Source: Xanthobacteraceae bacterium (GTDB lineage Bacteria; Pseudomonadota; Alphaproteobacteria; Rhizobiales; Xanthobacteraceae). Taken from it: DNA of 64,000 bases. The DNA lies in contig SCUB01000019.1 of the NCBI GenBank assembly GCA_004297465.1, positions 192,501 through 256,500 on the forward strand, in the 5' to 3' direction. A program made the position numbers and the translations under genes. Under the pieces are notes generated by a model. It was not told the DNA's origin. It worked only from the letters and a program-made list of their open reading frames with translations, and ran no database searches. How positions within the stretch are numbered: position 1 is the first letter of the stretch; each line of letters starts with the position of its first letter. Below, piece by piece: positions 26,906-36,157 of this stretch.

Positions 26906-27182
26906 CGGAAAGAAATCAAAATGCGGCAGCGCAGCATGCACTACGCGCGGCGCAAGAAGCAGCGTCCACGAAAGGTATCTCCGCAACCGCAAACCGATTG
27001 ACACTGTATCCGGATCGCATCGACGCGGCCGATTTATCGCCGCGCGGCGTGGGGGCCGTCCGGTCTCGATCCAAGATAGTTATATCAGAGAACAAAAAAA
27101 TATTGCTCAGACGAAGGGAGACGATAAGATGATCCAGACATCGCTGCGACAAAGACTGGCGAGTTTAACCGGGAGGGACGAC

Positions 27183-28430
27183 ATGACGAGAAAGCGCGAG
27201 CTGTTTGCATTCGGTGCCCCATCTGCGACGGCCAGCCGCCGTCAGGCGTTGCTGGCTTCGGCGGTCGGGCTGTTGCTGCTGGCTGGCGGAGCTGCCGCCA
27301 GCGACAAGAAATACGCGCCCGGCGTCACCGACGCTGAGATCGTGATGGGGCAGACCATGCCCTATAGCGGCCCGGTGTCGTTCGCGAGCGCGAACGGCGT
27401 CGGAGATATGGCGTTCCTCAAGATGCTGAACGAGCAGGGCGGCATCAACGGCCGCAAGCTGAAGCTGATCTCGCTCGATGACGGCTATGTGCCGCCCAAG
27501 GCCCTGGAGCAGACGCGCAAGCTCGTCGAACAGGACAATGTCGCGTTCATTTACAGCAGCCTCGGCACCGGCCCGATTTCCGCGACCGCGAAATACCTCA
27601 CCGATCGCAAGGTGCCGCATTTGCTGTTCAACGCGGGAACCGACAAGTTCTATTCCAGCGAATTTCCGACCTTGGTGCCGTATTTTCCGCGCTATGCCTT
27701 TCAGGCGGAAGTCCTGACGCGGTGGATCCTCAAGGAGAAGCCCGACGCCAAGATCGTCTGCCTCTACCAGAACGACGATTTCGGCAGGAATTTCGTCGAC
27801 GGCCTCAAGCGGGTGCTGGGCGCGAAAGCCGGCAATGTGATCAAGGAAGTCAGTTTCGAGGTGCGTGATCCTTCCGTGGATTCGCAGGTGATCTCGCTGG
27901 CGGAAACCAAGGCCGACATCATCATGGTCGCCTCGGTGCCGGCCCGTCCGGTCAGCCAGGCCATCCGCAAGGCGGCCGATCTTGGCTGGAAGCCGGTGTT
28001 CCTGCTGATGCCGGTCACCAACAGCGTCGAGACCGTGCTGCGCGCCGGCGGGCTGGAGAACGCCGTCGGCGCCATTTCGGCGGCCTGGATGAAGGATCCG
28101 TCCGATCCGGGCTTGCAGAACGATCCTGACGTCAAGGCCTGGAACGCCTGGATGGACAAGTACATCCCCGGCGCGGACAAGCGGAACAACTCGTACCACT
28201 TCCCGTATCTGAAGGGCTGGATGCTCAAGAACATCCTGGAGCGGGCGGGCAACGACCTGTCGCGGGAGAATCTGCTGAAGGTCGCCAACACGATGCCGAA
28301 GATGTCGCTGCCGCTGTTGCTTGACGGGATCACCATCGAGGGGACGCCGGAACTCAGGACGATGCGCATCATACGGTTCAATGGCACCACCTGGGTTCCG
28401 ATCAGCGACCCGATTACCGCCACGCAGTAA
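27183..28430 (+). CDS. ABC transporter substrate-binding protein, Liv type
   Basis: The 415-residue periplasmic protein begins with an export signal containing SRRQALLASAVGLLLLAGGAAA. The mature part matches the branched-chain amino acid/aromatic acid receptor family: DAEIVMGQTMPYSGPVS, LNEQGGINGRKLKLISLDDGY, KLVEQDNVAFIYSSLGT and YQNDDFGRNFVDGLK. In alphaproteobacteria such proteins often bind aromatic acids. Two starts are credible: ATG 27129 after AAGGGAG and ATG 27183 after GGGAGGG. The second gives a shorter leader and is used here. LivGFHM-type genes follow. Confidence 0.88.
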   Translation: MTRKRELFAFGAPSATASRRQALLASAVGLLLLAGGAAASDKKYAPGVTDAEIVMGQTMPYSGPVSFASANGVGDMAFLKMLNEQGGINGRKLKLISLDDGYVPPKALEQTRKLVEQDNVAFIYSSLGTGPISATAKYLTDRKVPHLLFNAGTDKFYSSEFPTLVPYFPRYAFQAEVLTRWILKEKPDAKIVCLYQNDDFGRNFVDGLKRVLGAKAGNVIKEVSFEVRDPSVDSQVISLAETKADIIMVASVPARPVSQAIRKAADLGWKPVFLLMPVTNSVETVLRAGGLENAVGAISAAWMKDPSDPGLQNDPDVKAWNAWMDKYIPGADKRNNSYHFPYLKGWMLKNILERAGNDLSRENLLKVANTMPKMSLPLLLDGITIEGTPELRTMRIIRFNGTTWVPISDPITATQ

Positions 28431-28452
28431 AAAGGTTGGCTCCGGACCGAAC

Positions 28453-28494
28453 GGCGCCTTGCGGGTAGGGATCATCCTTGTCCGCAAGGGCGCC
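28453..28494 (+). promoter_or_regulatory. Intercistronic hairpin after the substrate-binding protein gene
   Basis: GGCGCCTTGCGG and CCGCAAGGGCGCC form a 12-base-pair stem with a single bulged G and a 17-base loop, 22 bases after the stop codon. There is no T-run. In ABC operons such hairpins protect the abundant binding-protein mRNA and reduce readthrough into the transporter genes. Confidence 0.6.
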
Positions 28495-28619
28495 GCGCGG
28501 TTTCGCAGCGCATCCCCCGCGCGGGATCATGCGGGCATACTTCTGGCGTAAATACCGTTTGAGGGCAGTCGCGGCCCGAAAACCGTCGCTCTCATTTAGC
28601 CCCGTCACAACGGCCGGAA

Positions 28620-29407
28620 ATGATGCTGACTGTGCCTCCCAATGAACAGCCGCTCCTCGTGTTCAACGACATTTCCGTCAGGTTCGGCGGAATCGTCGCG
28701 CTCGATAGCGTGTCGTTCGAAGTCGGCGCGGGCCAGATCTGCGGGCTGATCGGCCCCAACGGCGCCGGCAAGACGACGCTGTTCAATTGCCTGAGCCGTA
28801 TCTACCGGCCGAGCGGCGGATCGATCAGATTCGATGGCCATGAGATTCTCGATCTCGCGCCGTTCCGGATCGCGGCGGTCGGGATTGGGCGCACCTTCCA
28901 GAACCTGGCGCTGTTCGCGACGATGTCGGTCAGGGACAACGTTCTCGCCGGCACGCATTGCCGGGGCCGCAGCGGCTTCTTGACCGATGCGCTGTCGCTG
29001 CCGATGGCGAGGCGGGAGCGGCGGAGATTTGAGGAGAGCGCCGACGAGTTGATCAGCTTCCTCGATCTCGACGCGGTCAGGCAATTGCCGGTCTCGCAAC
29101 TGCCGTTCGGCACGCGAAAGCGCGTCGAGCTTGCGCGCGCGCTGGCCAGCCAGCCCAAGCTGCTGCTGCTCGACGAACCGGCCGGTGGACTGAACCACGA
29201 AGAAGTCGATCACCTGCGTTCGATCATCTTCTCGCTGCGCGAGCGGTTCAGGATGACGGTGCTGCTCGTCGAGCATCACATGAACCTGGTGATGCGTGTT
29301 TCGGACAAGGTGGTCGCGCTCGATTTTGGCCGCAAGATCGCCGACGGCGCTCCCGCCGATGTCCGGATAAATCCGGATGTCATCCGGGCCTATCTGGGAG
29401 CCGAGCA

Positions 29408-29411
<4 letters not shown>
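28620..29411 (+). CDS. ABC transporter ATP-binding protein, LivG type
   Basis: The 263-residue ATPase has Walker A GPNGAGKTT near residues 44-52, the Q-loop in GIGRTFQNLALF, a signature region LPFGTRKRVELARAL (replacing the usual LSGGQ by LPFGTR, as in LivG proteins), Walker B LLLLDEPAGGL and the H-loop in LLVEHHMNLV. It is in the inner-membrane-associated ATPase pair with LivF, which starts four bases before its end. It drives uptake of the ligand captured by the protein at 27183. Confidence 0.93.
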
Positions 29412-30124
<713 letters not shown>

Positions 30125-30135
30125 GGCCCGCCATC

Positions 30136-31002
30136 ATGGATGCATTGCTGTTTCAGATCACCTCCGGAATAACCACGGGATTCATTTACGCGAGCCTTGC
30201 GCTGGCGCTGGTCATGATCTTCCAGTCGACCAACCACATCAATTTCGCCCAGGGCGAGATGGCGATGTTCTCCACCTATATCGCCTTCACGCTGGTGCAG
30301 GCCGGCGTCCCGTTCTGGATCGCATTTCCGACCACGCTGCTCGGCGCATTTGTCATGGGCTTTGTCATCGAGCGGTTCGTGCTGCGCCCGTTCGCCGACG
30401 CGCCGGTGCTGACCATCGTCATCGTGTTCATCGGGCTGCTGGTGATCTTCAATTCGATCGCGGGATGGATCTTCGGCTACGAGATGCAGCCGTTCCCCAG
30501 CCCGTTTCCCCACAGTTGGGGCACCCGGCTTGTTTCGGCCCACCAACTCGGCATCGCCGTCGTCACGCTTTCCGTTCTCGCGGCCGTGTATCTGTTCTTC
30601 CGCTTCACGTCGCTGGGTCTTGCGATGCGCGCCGCGGCGCAGAATCCGGTGTCCAGCCGTCTGGTCGGCATCCGGGTCGGGCTGCTGCTCGCCGTGGGAT
30701 GGGGTCTTGCGGCGGCCATCGGCGCGGTGGCCGGCATCATGGCGGCGCCGATCGTCTTTCTCGAACCGAACATGATGGCCGGCATCATGATCTATGCCTT
30801 CGCGGCGGCGCTGCTCGGGGGCATCAACAATCCGGCGGGCGCGGTGCCGGGCGGCATCATTGTCGGCGTGCTGGAGAATCTCGCCGGGGCCTATGTGGTC
30901 GGAACCGAGCTGAAGCTGACGACCGCGCTGGTGATGATCCTGCTTGTTCTTCTGATCCGGCCGGCCGGTCTGTTTGGCCGCACATTGAGGACGCGCGTGT
31001 GA
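30136..31002 (+). CDS. ABC transporter permease, LivH type
   Basis: The 288-residue inner-membrane permease starts with ITSGITTGFIYASLALALVMIF and has the family segment STNHINFAQGEMAMFSTYIAF (about residues 35-55), ALRAAAQNP-like GLAMRAAAQNPVSSRLVGI, and ALLGGINNPAGAVPGG. About eight membrane spans are visible. The ATG at 30136 is preceded by GAGG; the in-frame start at 30121 would overlap the upstream stop and is less likely. Confidence 0.93.
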   Translation: MDALLFQITSGITTGFIYASLALALVMIFQSTNHINFAQGEMAMFSTYIAFTLVQAGVPFWIAFPTTLLGAFVMGFVIERFVLRPFADAPVLTIVIVFIGLLVIFNSIAGWIFGYEMQPFPSPFPHSWGTRLVSAHQLGIAVVTLSVLAAVYLFFRFTSLGLAMRAAAQNPVSSRLVGIRVGLLLAVGWGLAAAIGAVAGIMAAPIVFLEPNMMAGIMIYAFAAALLGGINNPAGAVPGGIIVGVLENLAGAYVVGTELKLTTALVMILLVLLIRPAGLFGRTLRTRV

Positions 31003-31004
31003 CC

Positions 31005-32027
31005 ATGACGGGATACACAGAAAGCTTGACGCCGGCCGCAGCGGCTCGCCGCAATTTCGGCAAGGGCCGCGTTGCGCGGATCGGCTGCGTGCTGGCCGTG
31101 GTGGCGCTGGCCTGCCTCGTTCCGTTCATCGGCACCAGTTACCAGACGCTTCAGATGACGTTCGTGCTGATCTACGCCATCGCGCTGCTCGGCCTCAACA
31201 TCCTGGTCGGTTACAACGGCCAGCTGTCGCTGGGGCATGGCGCTTTTTTCGGCCTCGGCGCCTACATCGCCGCCATCATGATGCATCACTTCGGGCTGCC
31301 GTACTGGAGCACGATTCCGGTTGTTGCCGTGCTGTGCCTGATTGGCGGTTTCCTGTTCGGTCTTCCCGCATTGCGGCTCGAAGGCCATTATCTGGCGCTC
31401 GCGACGTTCTCGCTCGCGCTGGCGATGCCGCAAATCCTCAAATATCCGGCGTTCGCGCAGTGGACGGGCGGCTTCATGGGACTGGTGATCAGCCCGGTTC
31501 CGGTGCCGGCCGGAGTGCCGCTCAGTTCCGACCAGTGGCTGTATTTCTTCTGCCTGGCGCTGACGCTGGTGATGTTCCTGATCGGCTGGAATCTCATGCG
31601 CGGCCGCACCGGTCAGGCCATCATCGCCATCCGGGACCAGCCGACGGCGGCGGTCAGCATGGGCATCAACCTGGCCTATTACAAATCCATGACGTTCGGC
31701 GTCAGCGCGATGTACGCGGGCGTTGCCGGCGCGCTGAGCGCATTGACGGCGCAGTTCGTTTCACCGGACAGTTTCGACTTCTTCCTGTCCATCAGCCTGC
31801 TGGTTGGGATCGTCGTCGGCGGTATCGCCACCGTGTCAGGCGCGATCTTCGGCGCCGTCTTCATCCAGTTCATCCCCAACATCGCCGAACATATCTCGAA
31901 GTCGGCATCGTGGGCGGTGTATGGCGTGGCGCTGATCGGCTTCATGTATCTGATGCCGCAGGGCGTCGTCGGCCTGATCCGCCGTTTGCGCGGCGTTATT
32001 TCCGGCGCGAAACGATCAGCAGCGTGA
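31005..32027 (+). CDS. ABC transporter permease, LivM type
   Basis: The 340-residue permease has the LivM pattern: ALLGLNILVGYNGQLSLGHGAFFGLGAYIAA (about residues 63-93 in shorter pieces ALLGLNILVGYNGQ and LSLGHGAFFGLGAY), LRLEGHYLALATFSLAL, MRGRTGQAIIAIRDQPTAA and the C-terminal GGIATVSGAIFGAVF. It completes the importer SBP-G-F-H-M. An in-frame GTG at 30999 overlaps the previous stop and is an alternative start. The last 32 bases overlap the convergent NnrS-like gene. Confidence 0.93.
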   Translation: MTGYTESLTPAAAARRNFGKGRVARIGCVLAVVALACLVPFIGTSYQTLQMTFVLIYAIALLGLNILVGYNGQLSLGHGAFFGLGAYIAAIMMHHFGLPYWSTIPVVAVLCLIGGFLFGLPALRLEGHYLALATFSLALAMPQILKYPAFAQWTGGFMGLVISPVPVPAGVPLSSDQWLYFFCLALTLVMFLIGWNLMRGRTGQAIIAIRDQPTAAVSMGINLAYYKSMTFGVSAMYAGVAGALSALTAQFVSPDSFDFFLSISLLVGIVVGGIATVSGAIFGAVFIQFIPNIAEHISKSASWAVYGVALIGFMYLMPQGVVGLIRRLRGVISGAKRSAA

Positions 32028-33120
32028 CGGCGTAGCCGGCGAAGGCGAGGATCGTCACCGGGCCGCTGAGCGCGCGGATGTCGACATGCCCGGTCAGGTC
32101 GGCGGCGACGCGCAACAGCACCGAGCCATGCAGGACCGCCAGCGGCGCGTAAGCGGCGGCGCTGTAGCGGATTCGCGCGCCCGTCACCGCCGGCAGGATG
32201 ATGGGGGCGTGCCCGAAGATCATCGACAGCACGAAGCCGATGGTGATGGCGTGGATCGCGGCATCATAGGTGAAGGCCGACGTGCCGGGCGGCGCGACGA
32301 GCAGCAAAAGGCCGGCGACCCCGAGCCAGACATATCCTGAAAGCAGGCAGGCGGCCGAGAAGCGCGCCTGTCCGGAGAAACGGATCGTGCGCAGCGCGAT
32401 GTCGTGCCGCACCAGCCAGGCGGTGGCAAAGAGCAGGCCGACGCCGCTGAACGGCGCCAGATCGGCGGCGTATTCGCCGCGCGCCGCGCCGATGATGATG
32501 ATCAGGGTGGCCACCGCGAACGTCAGCTGGCTCGAACGCGGCGGCGAGCGCAGCCGGCTGAGTTCAAGCCGTTCGGCAGCGATGGTGAGGATGAGGAAGG
32601 CCAGCCACCATCCGGTGACCGCGGCCGGCGCCGCGCCGCCGATCCATGTCAGCGTTCCGCCGATCCAGCACAGTGCGGCGACACCCAGCACGACCGTGAA
32701 CAGGGCGAACTGCCGCGCCACCACGATGATGGAGTTGAAGGCAAGAGCAAGGCCGGCGATGAGAAAGGCGATAGCGGCAACGGCCGGAGCACCGGCGATG
32801 AGCAAGACCGCGCCGACGGCCGCTATGGCCGGCGCCGCGTAGGCCCACCAGCGGCCGATCGCCACCGCGCGTTCGAGGCTGATCAGCGTTCCAAGGAAAC
32901 CGCTGACCATCAGCGCGCCGTGGAATTCGGCGACCGCGGGCATGCCGCCCGGCAGTTCCAGCCCAAGCCGGGCAAGTCCCGACCACAGCCCGGTGACGAG
33001 CGAGGCGGCGCCGACCGCGAGCGGGATCAGCCGCAGCCGACGCCATCTTTCGGATGGCGTCGTTGCGCGGACGGGACCCGCGGGTTTAGGCGGTGCGGCT
33101 GATACGGACGCGCCAGACAT
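31996..33120 (-). CDS. NnrS-like multi-spanning membrane protein
   Basis: The 374-residue protein has about twelve hydrophobic segments, with EFHGALMVSGFLGTLISLERAVA near residues 64-86, conserved histidines in the second half (LVRHDIALR, DAAIHAITIGFVLSMIFGHAPIILPA, LAVLHGSVLLRVA) and a very small soluble part. These features fit the NnrS family, heme- and copper-containing membrane proteins made under nitrosative stress. It lies at the end of a minus-strand operon with DUF2249 and MIP18-type genes divergent from nsrR, which supports a nitric-oxide response role. The exact activity is unknown. It starts inside the DUF2249 gene (35-base overlap). Confidence 0.75.
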   Translation of the reverse strand: MSGASVSAAPPKPAGPVRATTPSERWRRLRLIPLAVGAASLVTGLWSGLARLGLELPGGMPAVAEFHGALMVSGFLGTLISLERAVAIGRWWAYAAPAIAAVGAVLLIAGAPAVAAIAFLIAGLALAFNSIIVVARQFALFTVVLGVAALCWIGGTLTWIGGAAPAAVTGWWLAFLILTIAAERLELSRLRSPPRSSQLTFAVATLIIIIGAARGEYAADLAPFSGVGLLFATAWLVRHDIALRTIRFSGQARFSAACLLSGYVWLGVAGLLLLVAPPGTSAFTYDAAIHAITIGFVLSMIFGHAPIILPAVTGARIRYSAAAYAPLAVLHGSVLLRVAADLTGHVDIRALSGPVTILAFAGYAVTLLIVSRRK

Positions 33121-33334
33121 CGGGACCCTCTTCGAGATACTGCCAAGCGAAGGCGCCTTCGTACTCGGCCTGGAAGTGATAGTGAAGCGGTTTCGGATCG
33201 TGGTCGTTGACCAGGATGAAATGCTGGCCCGGGGCCAGGTTGAGGAAGGTGTTGAAAATCACAGGATGCTTGTCGCGCGGGGGAATCTGGCGGACATCGA
33301 CGGTGATGGCGGCGTCTTGCGAAGCAGTGCTCAT
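33086..33334 (-). CDS. DUF2249 domain protein
   Basis: The 82-residue protein is a single DUF2249 domain: VDVRQIPPRDKHPVIFNTF, LNLAPGQHFILVNDHDPKPLHYHF and FAWQYLEEGPDVWRVRISR. DUF2249 modules occur with hemerythrin-like and NnrS proteins in denitrification and nitric-oxide stress loci; the fold is SirA/TusA-like with no proven activity. The open frame extends to 33436, but the ATG at 33334 follows AGGAG and begins the domain. It is between the MIP18-type and NnrS-like genes in one operon. Confidence 0.85.
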   Translation of the reverse strand: MSTASQDAAITVDVRQIPPRDKHPVIFNTFLNLAPGQHFILVNDHDPKPLHYHFQAEYEGAFAWQYLEEGPDVWRVRISRTA

Positions 33335-33378
33335 TTCCAGTCTCCTGGGTCGTTGGCTGAGGGGGGTGAGTTGGGACC

Positions 33379-33678
33379 CTAAAGAGGAAAGCCGAGCTGT
33401 TGCCGTATCTCCTCGCTCATCAGCGAAGGCGTCCACGGTGGGTCCCAGACCAGCTCGACATTCACGGTTTCCGTCTCGGGGAAGCTGCTCTGCAGCGTCC
33501 GCCTGATGTCATCGATGATCATCTCGCCCATTGGACAGGCGGGCGAAGTCATCGTGAGGTCGATGTTGATTTCGCTGGCGCCAAGGTCGGCTCGATAGAC
33601 AAGACCCAGGTCGACGATATTGATCCCGACCTCGGGATCGATGACCGATTTCAGTGCCGTCAGGATGTCCTCGTTCAT
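33379..33678 (-). CDS. MIP18/DUF59 (PaaD-like) metal-sulfur cluster assembly factor
   Basis: The 99-residue protein matches the MIP18 family: ILTALKSVIDPEVGINIVDLGLVY, LTMTSPACPMGEMIIDDIRRTL with the conserved Cys, and VNVELVWDPPWTPSLMSEE. Members help mature Fe-S proteins (SufT, PaaD). As first gene of the minus-strand operon divergent from nsrR it could repair or build clusters damaged by nitric oxide, perhaps including that of NsrR; this is inferred from position. Confidence 0.88.
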   Translation of the reverse strand: MNEDILTALKSVIDPEVGINIVDLGLVYRADLGASEINIDLTMTSPACPMGEMIIDDIRRTLQSSFPETETVNVELVWDPPWTPSLMSEEIRQQLGFPL

Positions 33679-33858
33679 TTCACAGCCTCATTCGCAAAAA
33701 GTGCCGTCGGTAAGCCAAACCGTCTCGTCGAGCGGGCCGAGGTGGCCGGTGCCATCTTGCCAATTCTCTCGCCGCGGCGGAGGGGCATCCTACACTGCGG
33801 TCCCCCGGCCGTTGGCCGGATATCCGCGGATTGTGATCAGTTCCCTGGCGCCTTCGCG

Positions 33859-33954
33859 TTATAATATATACGTAGAATACCTATTATAGATCCAGCTCAA
33901 AATCAATATGCAAAATATATCTTTTGTGCGACTATCACGCAAAAGGAGTACGGC
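33859..33954. promoter_or_regulatory. AT-rich divergent control region of nsrR and the NnrS-like operon
   Basis: This segment of the 276-base gap is strikingly AT-rich. It holds a 7-base inverted repeat TATAATA (33860-33866) / TATTATA (33882-33888), and TATAAT-like -10 hexamers on both strands. AAATATATCTT at 33913-33923 resembles a degenerate NsrR half-site. CTTTTG (33921-33926) and CAAAAG (33940-33945) form a second repeat next to the ribosome site AAAAGGAG of nsrR. An NsrR or FNR-type regulator probably acts here, but no full consensus box is present. Confidence 0.45.
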
Positions 33955-34437
33955 ATGCGATTGACGGTCTACACGGACTACTCGCTGCGGGTGCTGATGT
34001 TCCTCGCGCTCAAGGACGAGGGTCTTTCCACCGTTGCCGAGATCGCCAAGACCTACGGCATATCCAAGAACCACCTGATGAAGGTGGCGCACCAGCTCGG
34101 CGTGGCCGGATATGTGGAGACGGTGCGCGGCAAGGGCGGCGGCATGCGCCTGGCGCGGCAGCCTCAGGACATCTGCATTGGCGAGGTGGTGCGGCACACC
34201 GAACCCGACATGGAATTCGTGCCCTGCTTTGATTCCGAGGATACATCCTGCACGATCGTTTCGAGCTGCGCGCTGCGCGGCTCGCTGTCGCGAGCACGTG
34301 ATGCGTTCCTGTCGGTGCTCGACGAACAGACGCTGGCGGACCTGGTACGTCCACGCGCCGCGCTGCACAAGTTGCTGTCCATCACCCCGGAAGACAGGGC
34401 GGCGACCAGGCGGGGGCATCCTGCCCAGCGGACGTGA
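33955..34437 (+). CDS. nsrR: Rrf2-family nitric-oxide-sensing regulator NsrR
   Basis: The 160-residue protein follows NsrR: MRLTVYTDYSLRVLMFLA, a helix-turn-helix with TVAEIAKTYGISKNHLMKVAHQL, the wing RGKGGGMRLAR, and three cluster-binding cysteines Cys91, Cys99 and Cys105. NsrR binds an Fe-S cluster that nitric oxide destroys, releasing target promoters. Its position between an NnrS-like/DUF2249/MIP18 operon and the nos operon fits. AAAAGGAG before the ATG confirms the start. The spacing C-x7-C-x5-C agrees with the family. Confidence 0.93.
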   Translation: MRLTVYTDYSLRVLMFLALKDEGLSTVAEIAKTYGISKNHLMKVAHQLGVAGYVETVRGKGGGMRLARQPQDICIGEVVRHTEPDMEFVPCFDSEDTSCTIVSSCALRGSLSRARDAFLSVLDEQTLADLVRPRAALHKLLSITPEDRAATRRGHPAQRT

Positions 34438-34474
34438 CGGCATCGACCGGGGCTGAAGTGGAGCATCGGTAACC

Positions 34475-34855
34475 ATGCGGCACGAACTGACGGAGACATT
34501 GGGGTTTGCCAGGTTCATGGCGGATTTCTTCGCTCCCGAGATCCGGGCCTGGCGGGGCGAGGAGCGGCTCGGAAAAGTATTCTGGGGCTACGGCATCGCT
34601 ATCAGCATCCTGTTCGCGGCCTGTTTCATCGGTGCGGTCTATAGCGATCGCGTTATGCTCCAGCAGTTTCTGCTGATGGCGTTCGCCGCCTATACCGTGT
34701 GGATCCTCGTTGCGGTGTGGCGCTGTGCCGGCAATACACGCGAATTGTTCTGGGGATTCTTGGCGCGCCTTCTGACCGTAGCCTGGATGGTCAACACGGT
34801 ACTCGTCCTGACCTTTCTCCAGCTCGACCTCCTGATCCGCTACCTCCAGCTCTAG
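34475..34855 (+). CDS. Small membrane protein of unknown function
   Basis: I do not recognise a family. The 126-residue protein has a short soluble N-terminus (residues 1-35, with FFAPEIRAWRGEERLGKVFWGYG) and three hydrophobic helices at about 38-58, 66-84 and 95-118. It starts 37 bases after nsrR in the same direction and may be co-transcribed. The location in a nitrogen-oxide gene block suggests a link to that stress, but nothing in the sequence shows a heme or metal site. Confidence 0.7.
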   Translation: MRHELTETLGFARFMADFFAPEIRAWRGEERLGKVFWGYGIAISILFAACFIGAVYSDRVMLQQFLLMAFAAYTVWILVAVWRCAGNTRELFWGFLARLLTVAWMVNTVLVLTFLQLDLLIRYLQL

Positions 34856-34986
34856 CGCCGGCGCAATCGCCTTACGGCTGGCGCCGAGGGGTGATCGGGT
34901 GTAGCGTAATATTGCTAGGCGGCTCGTGATGCGCGCCGTGCGCGCGCGTCCTGGTCCGCTACTCCGGGTGAGAAGGAGGGACCGGC

Positions 34987-35190
34987 ATGACGCTTGAATT
35001 CACCGTAGGCATCAAGGTCGCAGGCGCGCGGCAGAGCGTGACAGTGGCGGCGGAGGATGCACTGACCGCCGCGCTGAGAGTCAAGCACGAAAGACCGGCG
35101 GCGGCGATCAACTATGTCCGCCCCAGCAACAAGCGCGGCGATCAGCGTCATCCCCACTTGAGCCTGAGCGCCGCCGTGGCAAAAAGCTAG
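34987..35190 (+). CDS. Small hypothetical protein
   Basis: A 67-residue basic protein with no recognised domain, beginning LEFTVGIKVAGARQSVTVAAEDAL and ending in a Arg/His-rich part (NKRGDQRHPHLS). It has an excellent ribosome-binding site (AAGGAGGGA, six bases before the ATG), which is the main reason to call it. Its stop overlaps the stop of the convergent ferritin-like gene by four bases. Confidence 0.6.
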   Translation: MTLEFTVGIKVAGARQSVTVAAEDALTAALRVKHERPAAAINYVRPSNKRGDQRHPHLSLSAAVAKS

Positions 35191-36104
35191 CGGCCCGGAA
35201 TGGCCGGGGCAAGGTCCTGAAGCGAGGCCAGCCGCGTGATGGCGCGTTTCGCCAGTGACTGCGACCGCGTCATCGTCGGCTCGTCCTGCGCAAGGTCGGC
35301 CGCTTCAAGGTAGTGCTCCACCAGAAGCTCGGCGGTGGCCAGTATCGTCCGCAGATCGTCCGCGTCGGCGGCGGAAGGCTGTGGCGTCATGGCGGCCGGC
35401 GCGGTTTCGTCGGCCATCTGCCGGCCCTCATAGATCCATTTTCGCAAACCTGCCCGCATATCGGACTCGCCTGTCTGGCTGAGGCGGTCGAGCCCGAGGG
35501 CAAGGTGTCTTTCGAGCCCGGCGGCTTCGAGCAGGATTTCGTCGGCGGAACGGCGGCGGGAAGCGGCCTGCCCCGTGGACGGGCCTCTGGCCCGGCGTTC
35601 CTCATGATAGGCGCGGCGCCGTTCGCGCCGCAGCATCGCGACATGCTCGAGTTCTTCCCGCGCCAGCGCCTCGGCGGCCTGATGGATCTCGAGATTCGGC
35701 GCCTGCGCGGCGATATAGGCCCAGAACGCGAAGGTCCGCTCCTCGTTGCGCACCGCCATTGAAAGCGCCTGATAGGGCGTCGTGATGCGCGAGCCCGCCA
35801 TGTCGCCGGCCTCGTCGCCGAAGATTCCGGGAACCCGCCAGCGGACATCGGCAAGGTCCGGCCGTTTGCCGCTGCGCGCCGCCGACAGGTCGCCGACGCG
35901 GTCGCGATGCCGCTGTTCCTCGTCCGCCAGATGCTCGAACACGGCGGCCGTGGACGCCGCGCCATGATCGCGCATGTCGGCCGCGAGTTCGCGGTAGCGT
36001 TCGCTCGCTTCCTTTTCCATGGCCGATGCGATGGCGAACAGCTCCGCAAGCGAGCGCACGCGCTCGGGCGGTTCGGTCTTCAGAAGGGAAGTCAGTAGCG
36101 ACAT
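35187..36104 (-). CDS. Ferritin-like (rubrerythrin-type) diiron protein
   Basis: The 305-residue protein has an N-terminal rubrerythrin-like four-helix domain: FAIASAMEKEASERYRELA, VFEHLADEEQRHRDRV, MAVRNEERTFAFWAYIA and LAREELEHVAMLRRER (about residues 20-165), giving the E/E-x-x-H pattern of a diiron site. A second helical region follows (ILLEAAGLERHLALGLDRL and ILATAELLVEHYLEAADLA), less conserved and without obvious metal ligands. The rubredoxin domain of rubrerythrins is absent. The ATG at 36104 after GAGAGG is preferred over 36140. A peroxide- or NO-related redox role is possible; position next to nosR is the only support. Confidence 0.78.
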   Translation of the reverse strand: MSLLTSLLKTEPPERVRSLAELFAIASAMEKEASERYRELAADMRDHGAASTAAVFEHLADEEQRHRDRVGDLSAARSGKRPDLADVRWRVPGIFGDEAGDMAGSRITTPYQALSMAVRNEERTFAFWAYIAAQAPNLEIHQAAEALAREELEHVAMLRRERRRAYHEERRARGPSTGQAASRRRSADEILLEAAGLERHLALGLDRLSQTGESDMRAGLRKWIYEGRQMADETAPAAMTPQPSAADADDLRTILATAELLVEHYLEAADLAQDEPTMTRSQSLAKRAITRLASLQDLAPAIPGR

Positions 36105-36157
36105 GGCCGGGCCTCTCGCAGGCCGGCGAGTATCGCACATTTGTGACCTTCATCATA

